DNA of 52,900 nucleotides from the NCBI GenBank assembly GCA_902775025.1, contig CACYKP010000012.1, positions 1 to 52,900 of the forward strand. Direction: 5' to 3'. Position numbers and translations under genes: made by a program. Positions within the stretch are counted from its first letter, which is position 1. Each line of letters begins with the position of its first letter. Source of the DNA: an uncultured bacterium (lineage in GTDB: Bacteria > Cyanobacteriota > Vampirovibrionia > Gastranaerophilales > Gastranaerophilaceae). The notes under the pieces were generated by a model that had not been told where the DNA came from, did not search any database, and saw only the letters and a list, made by a program, of their open reading frames with translations. Below are positions 42,499 to 51,275 of the stretch, in pieces.

Positions 42499-44132
42499 AT
42501 AAAAGCTTGTACTCCTTTGTATTTTTGAATTCTGTTATCCAAGAATTATTCGGATCATTTTTTATCATGTACTCATATTTTTCGGAATTATTTTTAAACA
42601 TCTTTTGAACGCCGCTTAAACTGGTATTAAACACCCCTTGAAGGGGTAAATCTGAAGATTGTATTTCCAGTTGTGTTTCTAAAAGTTTGATATCTTCTGT
42701 TTCCAGATATTTTTTAACAGATTCGACTGTTTTCTTTTTTAATTGTCGTTGTTTGACAATTTTTTGCTTGTAATCCTCATAGTCTTTGACGTCCCCAAGT
42801 AATTTTGCCATCGGGTGCGTTTCTGTTACTCGTTTTGCTGTACATAAATATTCACCTTTCGGGGTATAAACCTTAATATTTGTAAGATCAAAGAGGTTGT
42901 ATTTTATTAATACTTTGCTTTTAAAACCATATAGCCTTTCATCAAAATAGTCACAGTTTAGAAATCGGATTCCATTTCTTTGAATTGTTTTTACTTCCGT
43001 TGCAAGCATTAAATCGTCAAGAGTATTAATATCAATATTTTGTCTTTTTCTTTCAGATAAAACTTCTGAAATTGTTTTATCCGGTACATTTGGACAAGGT
43101 TGAGAATTCTTAAAACTCAACCACATATCAATCATTTTTATTGTTTCTTCTATGGTAGGAATATATTCACAATGTAGATTTTTATGTAACTTTTCGTTTC
43201 TCATCATATATGCGGGTTTGTTATTTATTGATGAGCCGATATAACTCGGCAAAAGTTTTTCAAAACCTTCCTGAAATTCTTTAAAGAATCTTTCAATAAC
43301 TTTTGCTCTCGCATTATACGGTCTTGCAAAAACTAAAATACTTAGCCCGAAAAGCTCTGCCATTATCTTGATAAACAACTTTGGGTATCATATCAAGATT
43401 AATTATTGAATTACGCAGAGCACTTGCTATGCATTGGGTATTTTCTTCAAGCATAATTTCATAACCGACTAACGCTGTTGATTTCCAATCCAGAAATCCG
43501 ACAAGAGTTGCTCGGCAGGGTTTGCCTGTAAAAGGATTTATTACTTGAAATGCTAATTTATGTCCATCTGCAACAAGAATATCTCCGACTTCTAAAAGAG
43601 AAGCATCACGTTTTATGTAGGGTTCGACTTTATCTGATAATGCTTTTTCTCCGTCACGAGCTAAAATCCATTTGTCATAATTGTTATCTTTGAACCATTT
43701 TGCATAACGTCGGAATGTAATATCTGCCGGGATAAAACTTTGCCCTTGTTCTTTTAATCTGTATTTAGTAAGTGCAATTGCTTTTCCAATAGATAATCTG
43801 TTTGGATGTAAAAGCAATCCCATAAATATTTTTATTTCATAATCATTCAGAACTGTTCGGTATTCCTGAACAGTTGAATATTTATATTGTGGCAGAAGTT
43901 TCGTATAATCTTCCGTTCCGTTTAACATAGCATACCAACGGTGCAAACTTCCTCGGGAAATTTTCCCTAAAATCTCAAATAGGTGTGAATCTGAGGTATT
44001 ATGCAGCTTTACAAAATCATAATCGGCTTGGAGTTTGTTTTGGGATTGCTTTCTAAACTCAAGCCATTGATGAACTATATCTAGTCTTGCTAATGCTATT
44101 TGTTTACATTTTTCTGGAGTAAAATCTGCCAT
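42491..44132 (-). pseudogene. Mu-like DDE transposase, frameshifted with internal deletion
   Basis: The first frame (from ATG 44132) has N-terminal helix-turn-helix regions, then the catalytic domain: first Asp in ILVADGHKLAF, second Asp in VVYQDNGRAFRAKYF. The coding then continues in another frame with VFARPYNARAKVIERFFKEF (catalytic Glu) and the Mu C-terminal beta barrel to the stop at 42491. At 43330-43340 about 15-20 codons are missing between RAKYF and VFARP compared with the family, and the frame shifts (missing length = 2 modulo 3). As written the transposase is inactive. Either decay or consensus error; the downstream genes are intact. Confidence 0.8.
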
Positions 44133-44566
44133 ATGCGTATTCCTTTTGTCTTGGATTATTGGCGGTTCACCCGTTTACATTCGCTTTATTTTGCTATTGC
44201 AAAATAGTTGCTCATTCCAACGGTTTCACAGGGACGGCATTTCGTTTCGCTTGCGCTTCACTTCAGCCTTGCCAAAATCCGCCATACACATTAATGTCTC
44301 TGTTTCGCAGAAACATCAAGTCCTAAATCTCAATCTCAGAGACATTTTGACACATATCAAAATGCAAGATAATTTATTTTTGCACGCGGAATATACCCTT
44401 AAACAAGTTCAGGGTGACAGAAAACGAGTGCAAAATAGTGCAAAAATTGGGACAAAAGTGCAAGAATAGTCCGGTAAATCTCTACACTATAAATCTGCCT
44501 TAAACTCCCAACAATTCGGCATTATAGCCGATAAAAACGCATCCAAACTGTCCTGAAAACCGATAT
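44133..44566. other. Gene-free region at the transposon edge
   Basis: About 430 bases before the tRNA terminator. A 107-codon plus-strand open frame (44146-44469) has no ribosome site and runs through repeats, so it is not called. Nested hairpins are visible: outer AATGTCTCTG (44293-44302) with CAGAGACATT (44337-44346), inner TGTTTC-gca-GAAACA (44301-44315). GTGCAAA words at 44428-44465 could be transposase-binding end repeats. No clear terminal inverted repeat was found to fix the transposon border. Confidence 0.55.
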
Positions 44567-44592
44567 TAAAAAAGAGGGTGCTGAAACCCTCT
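44567..44592 (-). terminator. Intrinsic terminator of the tRNA gene
   Basis: AGAGGGT (44573-44579) pairs with ACCCTCT (44586-44592) around a 6-base loop. On the minus strand it is followed by a run of T. It lies 6 bases beyond the encoded CCA of the tRNA and should end its transcript. Confidence 0.8.
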
Positions 44593-44598
44593 AATAAA

Positions 44599-44674
44599 TG
44601 GAGCGGACGACGAGACTCGAACTCGCGACAGTCTGCTTGGAAGGCAGATACTCTACCAACTGAGCTACGTCCGC
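44599..44674 (-). tRNA. tRNA-Gly (anticodon TCC)
   Basis: Reads on the minus strand as a full cloverleaf: acceptor GCGGACG/CGTCCGC, D-stem GCTC/GAGT-like with AGTTGGTA loop, anticodon stem TCTGC/GCAGA with loop CTTCCAA (anticodon TCC), T-arm GCGAG-TTCGAGT-CTCGT, discriminator T and an encoded CCA. Decodes GGA/GGG. A tRNA next to a mobile region is a common integration site, though no duplicated 3' end was found in the window. Confidence 0.95.
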
Positions 44675-44741
44675 TTAATGCAATTATTTAATCTGTCTAT
44701 ATTTATAATCTAATTCAAACATAAACTTTTTTCAAGACATA

Positions 44742-44770
44742 AAAAAGACCTTTTATTAAAAGGTCTTTTT
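44742..44770 (-). terminator. Intrinsic terminator after the pil genes
   Basis: A 13-base perfect stem AAAAAGACCTTTT / AAAAGGTCTTTTT (44742-44754 with 44758-44770), loop ATT, with T-rich flanks on both strands. It lies 25 bases beyond the stop of the PilO-like gene and ends the pil operon. Confidence 0.85.
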
Positions 44771-44794
44771 CTATTTTTTACTTTATTTACTTTA

Positions 44795-45466
44795 CTATTG
44801 AGGTAACGGTTCACTTGCCCCGTTTAATGTATCACCTACAGGCGCATCGGTTGATGAGCTTTCTTCTTCAGAGTTCATTAGGGTATCCGGTGATGTATGT
44901 GCATATAGTCTTAAACTTATTGTAGATAATAGTATCTTTTTATCCTTAGGGTATGGTATAACTTCTATTTTATTTATTTTTATGTAATATGGGTACTGGT
45001 ATAGATCTTGTATTAATTTCCCTAAGTTTACATAGTTGGAAACAATCTCCATGTTTACATCGCATACAAAGTATGTTGTTCCTTGATCTACAAACAAATC
45101 ACCTGCCGGATTGTATTTATAATCAATGGATTTTATTTTAATAGAATTTGCTTTTACCATTTCTATTACGTCGTTATACAATGTGAAAAATAAAGTATCA
45201 TTTTTATCATTCCCAAAATCTTCTACCGGAGTATAGATTTTCTTTTGTGAATTCATAACAGATTCTTTTAATTTTTTTATTTTCATTTGGACTGTGCGCT
45301 GCAAATTTTTCTGCTGTTCCAGCTCTTGTGATACCGTTGTTATCTGTTCTTTTAAACTTTGCCAAGTATTATACTGGTTTGATAACAACAATAATGCAAA
45401 TGTAGCTACTATACTAACAGCTATTGCAAAAACTATAACGCCAAAATACTTTCTATATTTATCCAT
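44795..45466 (-). CDS. PilO-like type IV pilus inner-membrane protein
   Basis: A 223-residue bitopic protein: N-terminal membrane helix (about 9-29), then a coiled coil (about 33-72), then a ferredoxin-like periplasmic domain containing LFFTLYNDVIEMVKANSIKIKSIDY and LIQDLYQYPYYIKINKIEVIPY, as in PilO. PilO pairs with PilN to align the pilus assembly complex. The last 30 residues are Ser/Glu-rich and disordered. It follows the PilM-PilN fusion gene by 14 bases and was assigned as much by context as by sequence. Confidence 0.78.
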   Translation of the reverse strand: MDKYRKYFGVIVFAIAVSIVATFALLLLSNQYNTWQSLKEQITTVSQELEQQKNLQRTVQMKIKKLKESVMNSQKKIYTPVEDFGNDKNDTLFFTLYNDVIEMVKANSIKIKSIDYKYNPAGDLFVDQGTTYFVCDVNMEIVSNYVNLGKLIQDLYQYPYYIKINKIEVIPYPKDKKILLSTISLRLYAHTSPDTLMNSEEESSSTDAPVGDTLNGASEPLPQ

Positions 45467-45480
45467 TTTTTTTCCCTTGA

Positions 45481-47124
45481 TTAATTAATGATTTCTAACT
45501 CTTCAGGAAGATTGTTATTTGAGTTATCCGGATTATTCGGATTATTCGGATCATCATCTTGTTTCGGTTTTTTCTTTTCTTCCGGTTCGTTAGAGATTCT
45601 GAATTCATAAAAATCTGCATCCAATGTTGTTAGAATAGCATCTTTGTCTAATTCTGTTATTTTTTTCGAACCGGCTGATGCTAGTCCTAACTTTTGTAGA
45701 GTTATATCTGAATTTGGATTGTAATCTTTTATACTTCTAAAGAATGCGTATACACTTTCCAAATTATCGGCTTGACCTTCAATTGTTGTTTTGTCTCCAA
45801 GTTTTAAGTGTGTAAGCCATAATTTTTTAGGAATTTCTGTGCCAACAATTGTATAATAAGAATAAACATTTTTATTATGAGCTAAACCGATTCTCACTTC
45901 ATCACCTTCGTCGAACTGGCTTGCTGAAATATCTTTATGTGCTTCTAAAAATGCTTTGATTCTGGTTATTTCGTTATTCATTTGGTCTAAATCATTTTGC
46001 ATATTTCCGATTTTTATTCCAAACCAGCCCCATATAATAAAAGCAATTATTGCAATGATAATTGAGATTACAATAAATAATCCAATTAAAAGCTCATTTG
46101 TTAAAACGACTTTTCCGTTAAAAAGCATAGGGGGCTGTTCTAATAGATATATATCGCCAAGAGTTTTATTAAATAAGTTAAAATTAATCGGGTTGCTATG
46201 TGCAAAGTTAATATACGTTGCTGCTCCGATAACTTCTAATGAAATTGCTTTTGTGTATGCATCATCTACCAATGAAGATGTATTCAAGAGAGGTTCTTTT
46301 AAATAACAATTTGCTTCCTGATATATTATAGGAGATGAATACGTTATCTTATTTGCAATGACTTCTGCACTAATAATATTTGTAGTAGATACTATGCATA
46401 AATATTTTGAAGGGGTTTTAGCCAGAATAGGCTCAATTGCAGAGATTACGGTTGCATAATTTTCAGCATCGCTTAAAACTTCACCAATGCTTATTTTTTC
46501 TTCATATACATCTATATACGTTTTACCAAGCATAGTTATTACACGGCAGCAGCCGTTATCAATTGTTAACAGTACCCAGCTAACGTCAGGCTCGGTATTT
46601 ACTCTATCCAGATAAACCAGTGAATGAAAAATAGAGTTTACAGATGTGTCAATTGTTTTAATTCTATAACCCATCTCCCTGATAAATAGTATCAGTTCAA
46701 TTAATGTTGATTTTTGAACTGCTGTATATGCAACTTTATTGAATTGTAATGATGAGTTAACAATTTTATAACTGTACGCAGGTTCGTAGTTTTTCAAATA
46801 CGGGTCATCATAAAGCTCTTCCTCTATGGCTGCTTCTATTTGTAAGTCATCCATTGCAGCCGGATAGTCTTTAATTTTAAATGAAGATGGAGGCATGTTT
46901 AAAACAAGCTCCGTGCCTTTTGGAATATCTAATTCTTCCAATAAATCCATTAAAGAATCTTTAAACAAATCTAAATCTGCAATTTCTCTTCTTACAACAT
47001 TATATTCTATGGATTTTCGTCCGTATTTAATAACTGTACCGGTTGTATAATCTATCTGAGCTATTTCTAAACCATTTTCAGGGGTGATAGATACACCAAC
47101 TGCCGAACTCTTCTTCAATGCCAT
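45481..47124 (-). CDS. PilM-PilN fusion protein, type IV pilus assembly
   Basis: A 547-residue protein joining two normally separate components. Residues about 1-310 are actin-like PilM (SAVGVSITPENGLEIAQIDY start, ELVLNMPPSSFKIKDYPAA, VDTSVNSIFHSL), although the phosphate loops are poorly conserved. After a linker comes a membrane helix (about 345-370, LLIGLFIVISIIIAIIAFIIW), a coiled coil and a PilN-like periplasmic domain (about 400-510). The Asn/Pro-rich tail is disordered. PilM is cytoplasmic and binds the PilN tail, so a fusion through the N-terminus of PilN makes topological sense. AGAGAGGA precedes the start. Confidence 0.78.
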   Translation of the reverse strand: MALKKSSAVGVSITPENGLEIAQIDYTTGTVIKYGRKSIEYNVVRREIADLDLFKDSLMDLLEELDIPKGTELVLNMPPSSFKIKDYPAAMDDLQIEAAIEEELYDDPYLKNYEPAYSYKIVNSSLQFNKVAYTAVQKSTLIELILFIREMGYRIKTIDTSVNSIFHSLVYLDRVNTEPDVSWVLLTIDNGCCRVITMLGKTYIDVYEEKISIGEVLSDAENYATVISAIEPILAKTPSKYLCIVSTTNIISAEVIANKITYSSPIIYQEANCYLKEPLLNTSSLVDDAYTKAISLEVIGAATYINFAHSNPINFNLFNKTLGDIYLLEQPPMLFNGKVVLTNELLIGLFIVISIIIAIIAFIIWGWFGIKIGNMQNDLDQMNNEITRIKAFLEAHKDISASQFDEGDEVRIGLAHNKNVYSYYTIVGTEIPKKLWLTHLKLGDKTTIEGQADNLESVYAFFRSIKDYNPNSDITLQKLGLASAGSKKITELDKDAILTTLDADFYEFRISNEPEEKKKPKQDDDPNNPNNPDNSNNNLPEELEIIN

Positions 47125-47149
47125 AATTATATTAATCCTCTCTCTTTTT

Positions 47150-47178
47150 ATTGTACAATAAATCTTAAATTTTGTACA
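47150..47178 (-). promoter_or_regulatory. Probable promoter of the pil operon
   Basis: On the minus strand, TGTACA (47178-47173) and TACAAT (47155-47150) are 17 bases apart, giving a start about 20 bases before the PilM-PilN ATG. Fit to consensus is fair (4 of 6 and 5 of 6). The 168-base gap is shared with the divergent rlmB gene, whose promoter I could not place. Confidence 0.4.
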
Positions 47179-47292
47179 TAATTATTAAAATTATATATAA
47201 ATATCAACCAATTGTATGAATTAAACAAACTTGGCTGCGTGTATGATGTAAATAAATATTAAGTTTATAAATATAAATTAATTAGGTTTTTT

Positions 47293-48060
47293 ATGGATAT
47301 AACAATAATTTATGGTAAAAATGCGGTAATAGAGGCTCTTGAGTGCGGTGAGAGAGAGTTTAATAAAATTCTTATATCAAATAATTCAAGAGCGGATGTA
47401 AAAATTGAACAAATAAAAAAACTTGCACAAAAATTAGGAGTAGTTTATCAATTTGTTGCAAAAGAAAAGTTAAATGCACTTGAACCGGAAGGCAGGCATC
47501 AAGGTGTAATTGCTCAAACTTCACCTATCAAATATACTGATTTGGAAGATTTTATCGAAAAATATAAAGGTGAACAAGCTTCTGTGGTTATTCTTGATGG
47601 CGTGGAAGATTCACATAATGTTGGTGCAATTATTCGTTCTTGCGTTTGCGCAGGAATTAAGGGTATTATCATTCCATCCCGCAGAGGTGTTCTTATTAAT
47701 TCTACTGTTGAAAAAACAAGTGCAGGAGCAGCAAATCATATTTCAATAATAAAAACCAACAGTCTTGTAAGTGCAATACAAAAGTTAAAAGATAACGACT
47801 ATTGGGTAATTGCTTCTGACCATCATGCGGAGCATAATCATTATGAAATTGATTATACGGATATGAATTTTGCACTTATTATGGGAGCGGAACATGCAGG
47901 TATTTCAAAGTCTTTATTAAAGCTTGCAGATTTTAAAGTTAAAATTCCAATGTTAACAAATTTTAATTCTTTAAATGTTTCGAATGCAACTGCTATAATA
48001 TTATTTGAATACGTATCTCAATTATGTAAAAAAAATAAGAGGAAAGACAAAAATGGGTAA
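47293..48060 (+). CDS. rlmB: 23S rRNA 2'-O-methyltransferase RlmB (SpoU/TrmH family)
   Basis: A 255-residue SPOUT methyltransferase. The N-terminal substrate-binding domain starts [15 protein letters not shown]; the trefoil-knot SAM site has [19 protein letters not shown] (motif 1, catalytic Arg), [20 protein letters not shown] (motif 2) and [24 protein letters not shown] (motif 3). RlmB methylates G2251 of 23S rRNA; the group also has close relatives of other specificity. Its last 8 bases overlap the start of the sigma factor gene. Confidence 0.9.
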   Translation: MDITIIYGKNAVIEALECGEREFNKILISNNSRADVKIEQIKKLAQKLGVVYQFVAKEKLNALEPEGRHQGVIAQTSPIKYTDLEDFIEKYKGEQASVVILDGVEDSHNVGAIIRSCVCAGIKGIIIPSRRGVLINSTVEKTSAGAANHISIIKTNSLVSAIQKLKDNDYWVIASDHHAEHNHYEIDYTDMNFALIMGAEHAGISKSLLKLADFKVKIPMLTNFNSLNVSNATAIILFEYVSQLCKKNKRKDKNG

Positions 48061-49051
48061 AAAAAGTGATACTTTGAACATAATGGCTGATGATATATCA
48101 GATGAGGGTATAGATTTTAACAGTATTGAAACAATTGATGATGATGAAGATTCAATTGAGATTGAAGAGCCAAAAACTCAAGAAAGCTTAAATTCCGTTA
48201 ATTCAGATGATTCTGTGAGAATTTATCTTCAACAAATAGGCAAAATTCCTCTTCTTTCAACTGAAGAAGAGCTTGAAGTTGCTAAAAAGATATACGAAAG
48301 CCAAAGCGAAATTGCCAGAAAAGTTCTTATTAATGCTAACTTAAGACTTGTTGTAAGTATTGCTAAAAAATATATAGGAAGGGGACTTTCTTTTCTTGAT
48401 TTAATTCAGGAAGGGAATATGGGCTTAATAAAAGCAACTGAAAAATTTGATTATACAAAGGGGTATAAATTTTCTACTTATGCTACTTGGTGGATTCAGC
48501 AGTCCATTACAAGAGCAATTGCAGACAAAGCAAGAATAATAAGACTTCCTATTCATTTGATTGAATCTATTAATAAGATTAAAAAAGCAACAATGGATTT
48601 AACAACTAAGCTCGGCAGAATTCCTAATAAGCAGGAAATAGCTGACGAGATGAATATTTCTGTTTCAAAATTGACTTCAATAATAAAATCGACTCAATCA
48701 ACAATAAGCATTGATACTCCTACGGGACAAAAGGATGATTCAAATAAAATAATTGACTACATTGTTGATGAGTCCACAATTGCTCCTGATAATATTGTTT
48801 CACAAGAGAGCATGCTTGAGGATATCAAAAATATGCTTGATCAGTTAAGTCAAAAAGAACGTGATGTTTTGATTTTGAGGTTTGGTCTTAATAACGATGG
48901 CAATAAGAAAACCCTTGATGAGATCGGTTCAATTTATGGTGTTTCAAGAGAAAGAATTCGACAAATAGAAAACAGGGCAATATCAAAACTTAAAAAACTT
49001 TGTAAAAACAAAAATTTAACTTCCGGCTTAAAAAATTACTTTGGCGGATAA
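48053..49051 (+). CDS. Primary-type sigma-70 factor (RpoD/SigA-like)
   Basis: A 332-residue sigma factor lacking region 1.1. After an acidic N-terminus (residues 1-50), regions 1.2 to 4.2 are complete: [17 protein letters not shown] (1.2), [33 protein letters not shown] (2.1-2.2), [20 protein letters not shown] (2.3-2.4, -10 recognition), region 3 and [21 protein letters not shown] (4.2, -35 recognition). This agrees with the TTGACA/TATAAT promoters seen in the window. Whether it is the main or a group 2 factor cannot be told. AAGAGGAAAG precedes ATG 48053 (rather than an upstream TTG at 48005). Coupled to rlmB by overlap. Confidence 0.92.
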   Translation: MGKKSDTLNIMADDISDEGIDFNSIETIDDDEDSIEIEEPKTQESLNSVNSDDSVRIYLQQIGKIPLLSTEEELEVAKKIYESQSEIARKVLINANLRLVVSIAKKYIGRGLSFLDLIQEGNMGLIKATEKFDYTKGYKFSTYATWWIQQSITRAIADKARIIRLPIHLIESINKIKKATMDLTTKLGRIPNKQEIADEMNISVSKLTSIIKSTQSTISIDTPTGQKDDSNKIIDYIVDESTIAPDNIVSQESMLEDIKNMLDQLSQKERDVLILRFGLNNDGNKKTLDEIGSIYGVSRERIRQIENRAISKLKKLCKNKNLTSGLKNYFGG

Positions 49052-49081
49052 TATCAAAAACTAGGACTAAGGAATTACAGA

Positions 49082-50845
49082 ATGGCTGATATTGATAAAA
49101 TTAATGAACTGATAGGTAAAAAAGAATTTAATGAAGCGTTGAATATTACAAAGGAAGCTTTGAAGGAAGAACCTGATAATATTGAATTAATAAAGTCAGC
49201 AGGTTTGTCTGAAGTAAATCTTGAATTATGGGCAGATGCAAAGGTTCATTTTGAATCAGTGGTAAAGCATAATGCGGATGATGCTACATCTTGGTTTTAT
49301 CTTGCTAATTGTTATAACAATTTGGCTGATTTTATATCTGCAAAAAATGCTTATATTAAGGTTATAGAACTCAGAAAAGAATATATCGAAGCGTATAAAA
49401 GTTTATGTGTAGTTTTGCTAAAGCTTGATTTATCGGAAGAAGCAATTGAGTATGCAGAAAAAGGACAAAGTATTGCAGAAGAAGATTATTTATTTGACTT
49501 TATTATAGGAACTGCATATACAAAGTTAAAAGAATTTGAAAAGAGTATAGAACCTTTTGAAAATGCTTTAAAGAAAGACGCAAAAAATATTGCCGTATAT
49601 AATAGCTTGGGCACTGCATATATGGCATCTCAAAGAAGTGATGACGCAATAAAATGCTACAAAAAAGTTATTGAAATGTTTCCTAATAGTCCGATGGGAT
49701 ATTTTAATCTGGGTTCAGCCTTGCAAATTCAACAAAAACATAAAGATGCCTGTGAATATTTTAAAAAAGCAGTTGAATTGGATGAAGAAGATGAAAGCTT
49801 TAAAGTTGCTTATGCTATGTCTTTAATAAAGTCAGAACAGTATAATGAAGCTGTCGATATTTACAAAAAACTTTTGGTTCAGCATCCTGAAAAAGAAAAT
49901 TATAAGTTTAACCTTATAACTTGTTATGAGGCATTAGGAGATGTTCAAACAGCAATAAGAATGTTAGAAGGGCTTGTTTATTTGAATCCGAAGTTTGTTC
50001 TTCCGGCTCAAAAGCTTGCAAATCTTTATATACAGACAAACCAATTGAGTAAAGCAAAAGAATTATATGATAAAATTCTTTTGAAAAACAATCCGACCGC
50101 AGAAACTTTGCACCATTATGCAGTACTTTCCTCAAGTCTTTGCGATACTGATACGGCGGAAAGAATATTAAAAAAAGCAATAAGAATGAATCCGAAGATG
50201 GCAAATGCTCATAAAGATTTGGCGGTTATTTATCTGAATAAACGCTTATTTGATTATGCAGAAGATGAATTCAAAACTGCAATGGAGATTAAGCCGAATG
50301 ATTTTGAAATAATTTTTGAATATGGCAATTTCTTGTATTCAACATCAAAAAATAAGGATGCTGAGATTTATTATACTAAAGCTTTAGAGCTTGAACCTAA
50401 AAATATTTTAGCTTTGACGTTTATGGCTCTTAATAAGCTTGTTTTAAATCAGCTAGACGAAGCAAAAAAATATATTGAAAAAGCATTAGAAATAAATCAC
50501 CATCACGAATATATCCAATTCTGCGCAGGTAGAATTTTATTCGCAAGAGGAGAATACGAAGAAGCTAAAAGGTATTTGATAAAAGCGGTTGAACAAAATC
50601 CTGATGTAGAAACACAAAACGCGCTTGCTTTAACATATTATGAACTTGGCGATTATCAGCAGGCTATTAATATTTTCAATAATTTACAAGAAAAATTTCC
50701 TGACAATGTTTCAGTTCTTAAAAGTCTTGCAAAATGTTACGAAAAGATACAAGACAATGATATGGCATTAGAATATTTGTACAAATCTGCGGATATCCTT
50801 GCAGAAGATGAAGAAGTTCAGGAAATGATTAGAAGGTTGTCTTAA
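49082..50845 (+). CDS. TPR-repeat protein
   Basis: A 587-residue soluble protein made almost wholly of tetratricopeptide repeats, about 14-16 units of 34 residues, for example AKNIAVYNSLGTAYMASQRS and NPDVETQNALALTYYELGDY. No signal peptide or enzyme domain. TPR arrays mediate protein-protein binding. It follows the sigma factor by 30 bases and probably shares its transcript; its partner is unknown. Confidence 0.88.
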   Translation: MADIDKINELIGKKEFNEALNITKEALKEEPDNIELIKSAGLSEVNLELWADAKVHFESVVKHNADDATSWFYLANCYNNLADFISAKNAYIKVIELRKEYIEAYKSLCVVLLKLDLSEEAIEYAEKGQSIAEEDYLFDFIIGTAYTKLKEFEKSIEPFENALKKDAKNIAVYNSLGTAYMASQRSDDAIKCYKKVIEMFPNSPMGYFNLGSALQIQQKHKDACEYFKKAVELDEEDESFKVAYAMSLIKSEQYNEAVDIYKKLLVQHPEKENYKFNLITCYEALGDVQTAIRMLEGLVYLNPKFVLPAQKLANLYIQTNQLSKAKELYDKILLKNNPTAETLHHYAVLSSSLCDTDTAERILKKAIRMNPKMANAHKDLAVIYLNKRLFDYAEDEFKTAMEIKPNDFEIIFEYGNFLYSTSKNKDAEIYYTKALELEPKNILALTFMALNKLVLNQLDEAKKYIEKALEINHHHEYIQFCAGRILFARGEYEEAKRYLIKAVEQNPDVETQNALALTYYELGDYQQAINIFNNLQEKFPDNVSVLKSLAKCYEKIQDNDMALEYLYKSADILAEDEEVQEMIRRLS

Positions 50846-50870
50846 AAAATTTGTATAATATTTTATTTAT

Positions 50871-51121
50871 GTAGGTTCTACCTGACAAAAACTGTTTCTT
50901 AAATTGTCGGGTTAGTAAATCCAACCTACCTGACTCAGAATGATAGCACAATTAAAATACAGTATGCAGGTATACAGTATGCAGGTCGTTCTGAGGGAAA
51001 TAACCATTCAACCCGAAGAATCTATTTTGCAATAGAGATCCTTCGCCTTAAATTATTATTTGGCTCAGGATGACGTGCATATTAAATTTTAAGTTTTTAT
51101 CAGGTGAAACCTGACCTACAT
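50871..51121. repeat. Composite repeat: GTCAGGT hairpin family interrupted by the GAATGACGTGC family
   Basis: The 430-base gap 50846-51275 holds no gene. It opens with GTAGGTTCTACCTGAC (50871-50886) and ends with CAGGTGAAACCTGACCTAC (51101-51119), the two halves of the palindromic unit found whole at 3617-3705. Between them lie a further palindromic fragment (GTCGGGTTAG ... CCAACCTAC) and the dispersed block CTCAGAATGATAGCAC ... GAAGAATCTATTTTGC ... GGATGACGTGC. It looks as if one repeat family was inserted into another. Confidence 0.7.
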
Positions 51122-51275
51122 AACTTTGCCTGACTAAAACTGTTGATTAAAAAGCAGTATAAGGTGGTCTTATTAGAATAAAGTTTTTTTTGAGCAAGTA
51201 TGTTTATAAGCTTTTGTAAACAAAAATACAAAATCTGCTTTTTTATGTATAATAAAATTAATTGCAGGTGGTTTT

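Noticed and set aside
44146..44469. 107-codon plus-strand open frame beside the transposase
   Set aside because: Runs through nested hairpins and dispersed repeat words and has no ribosome site or recognised fold.
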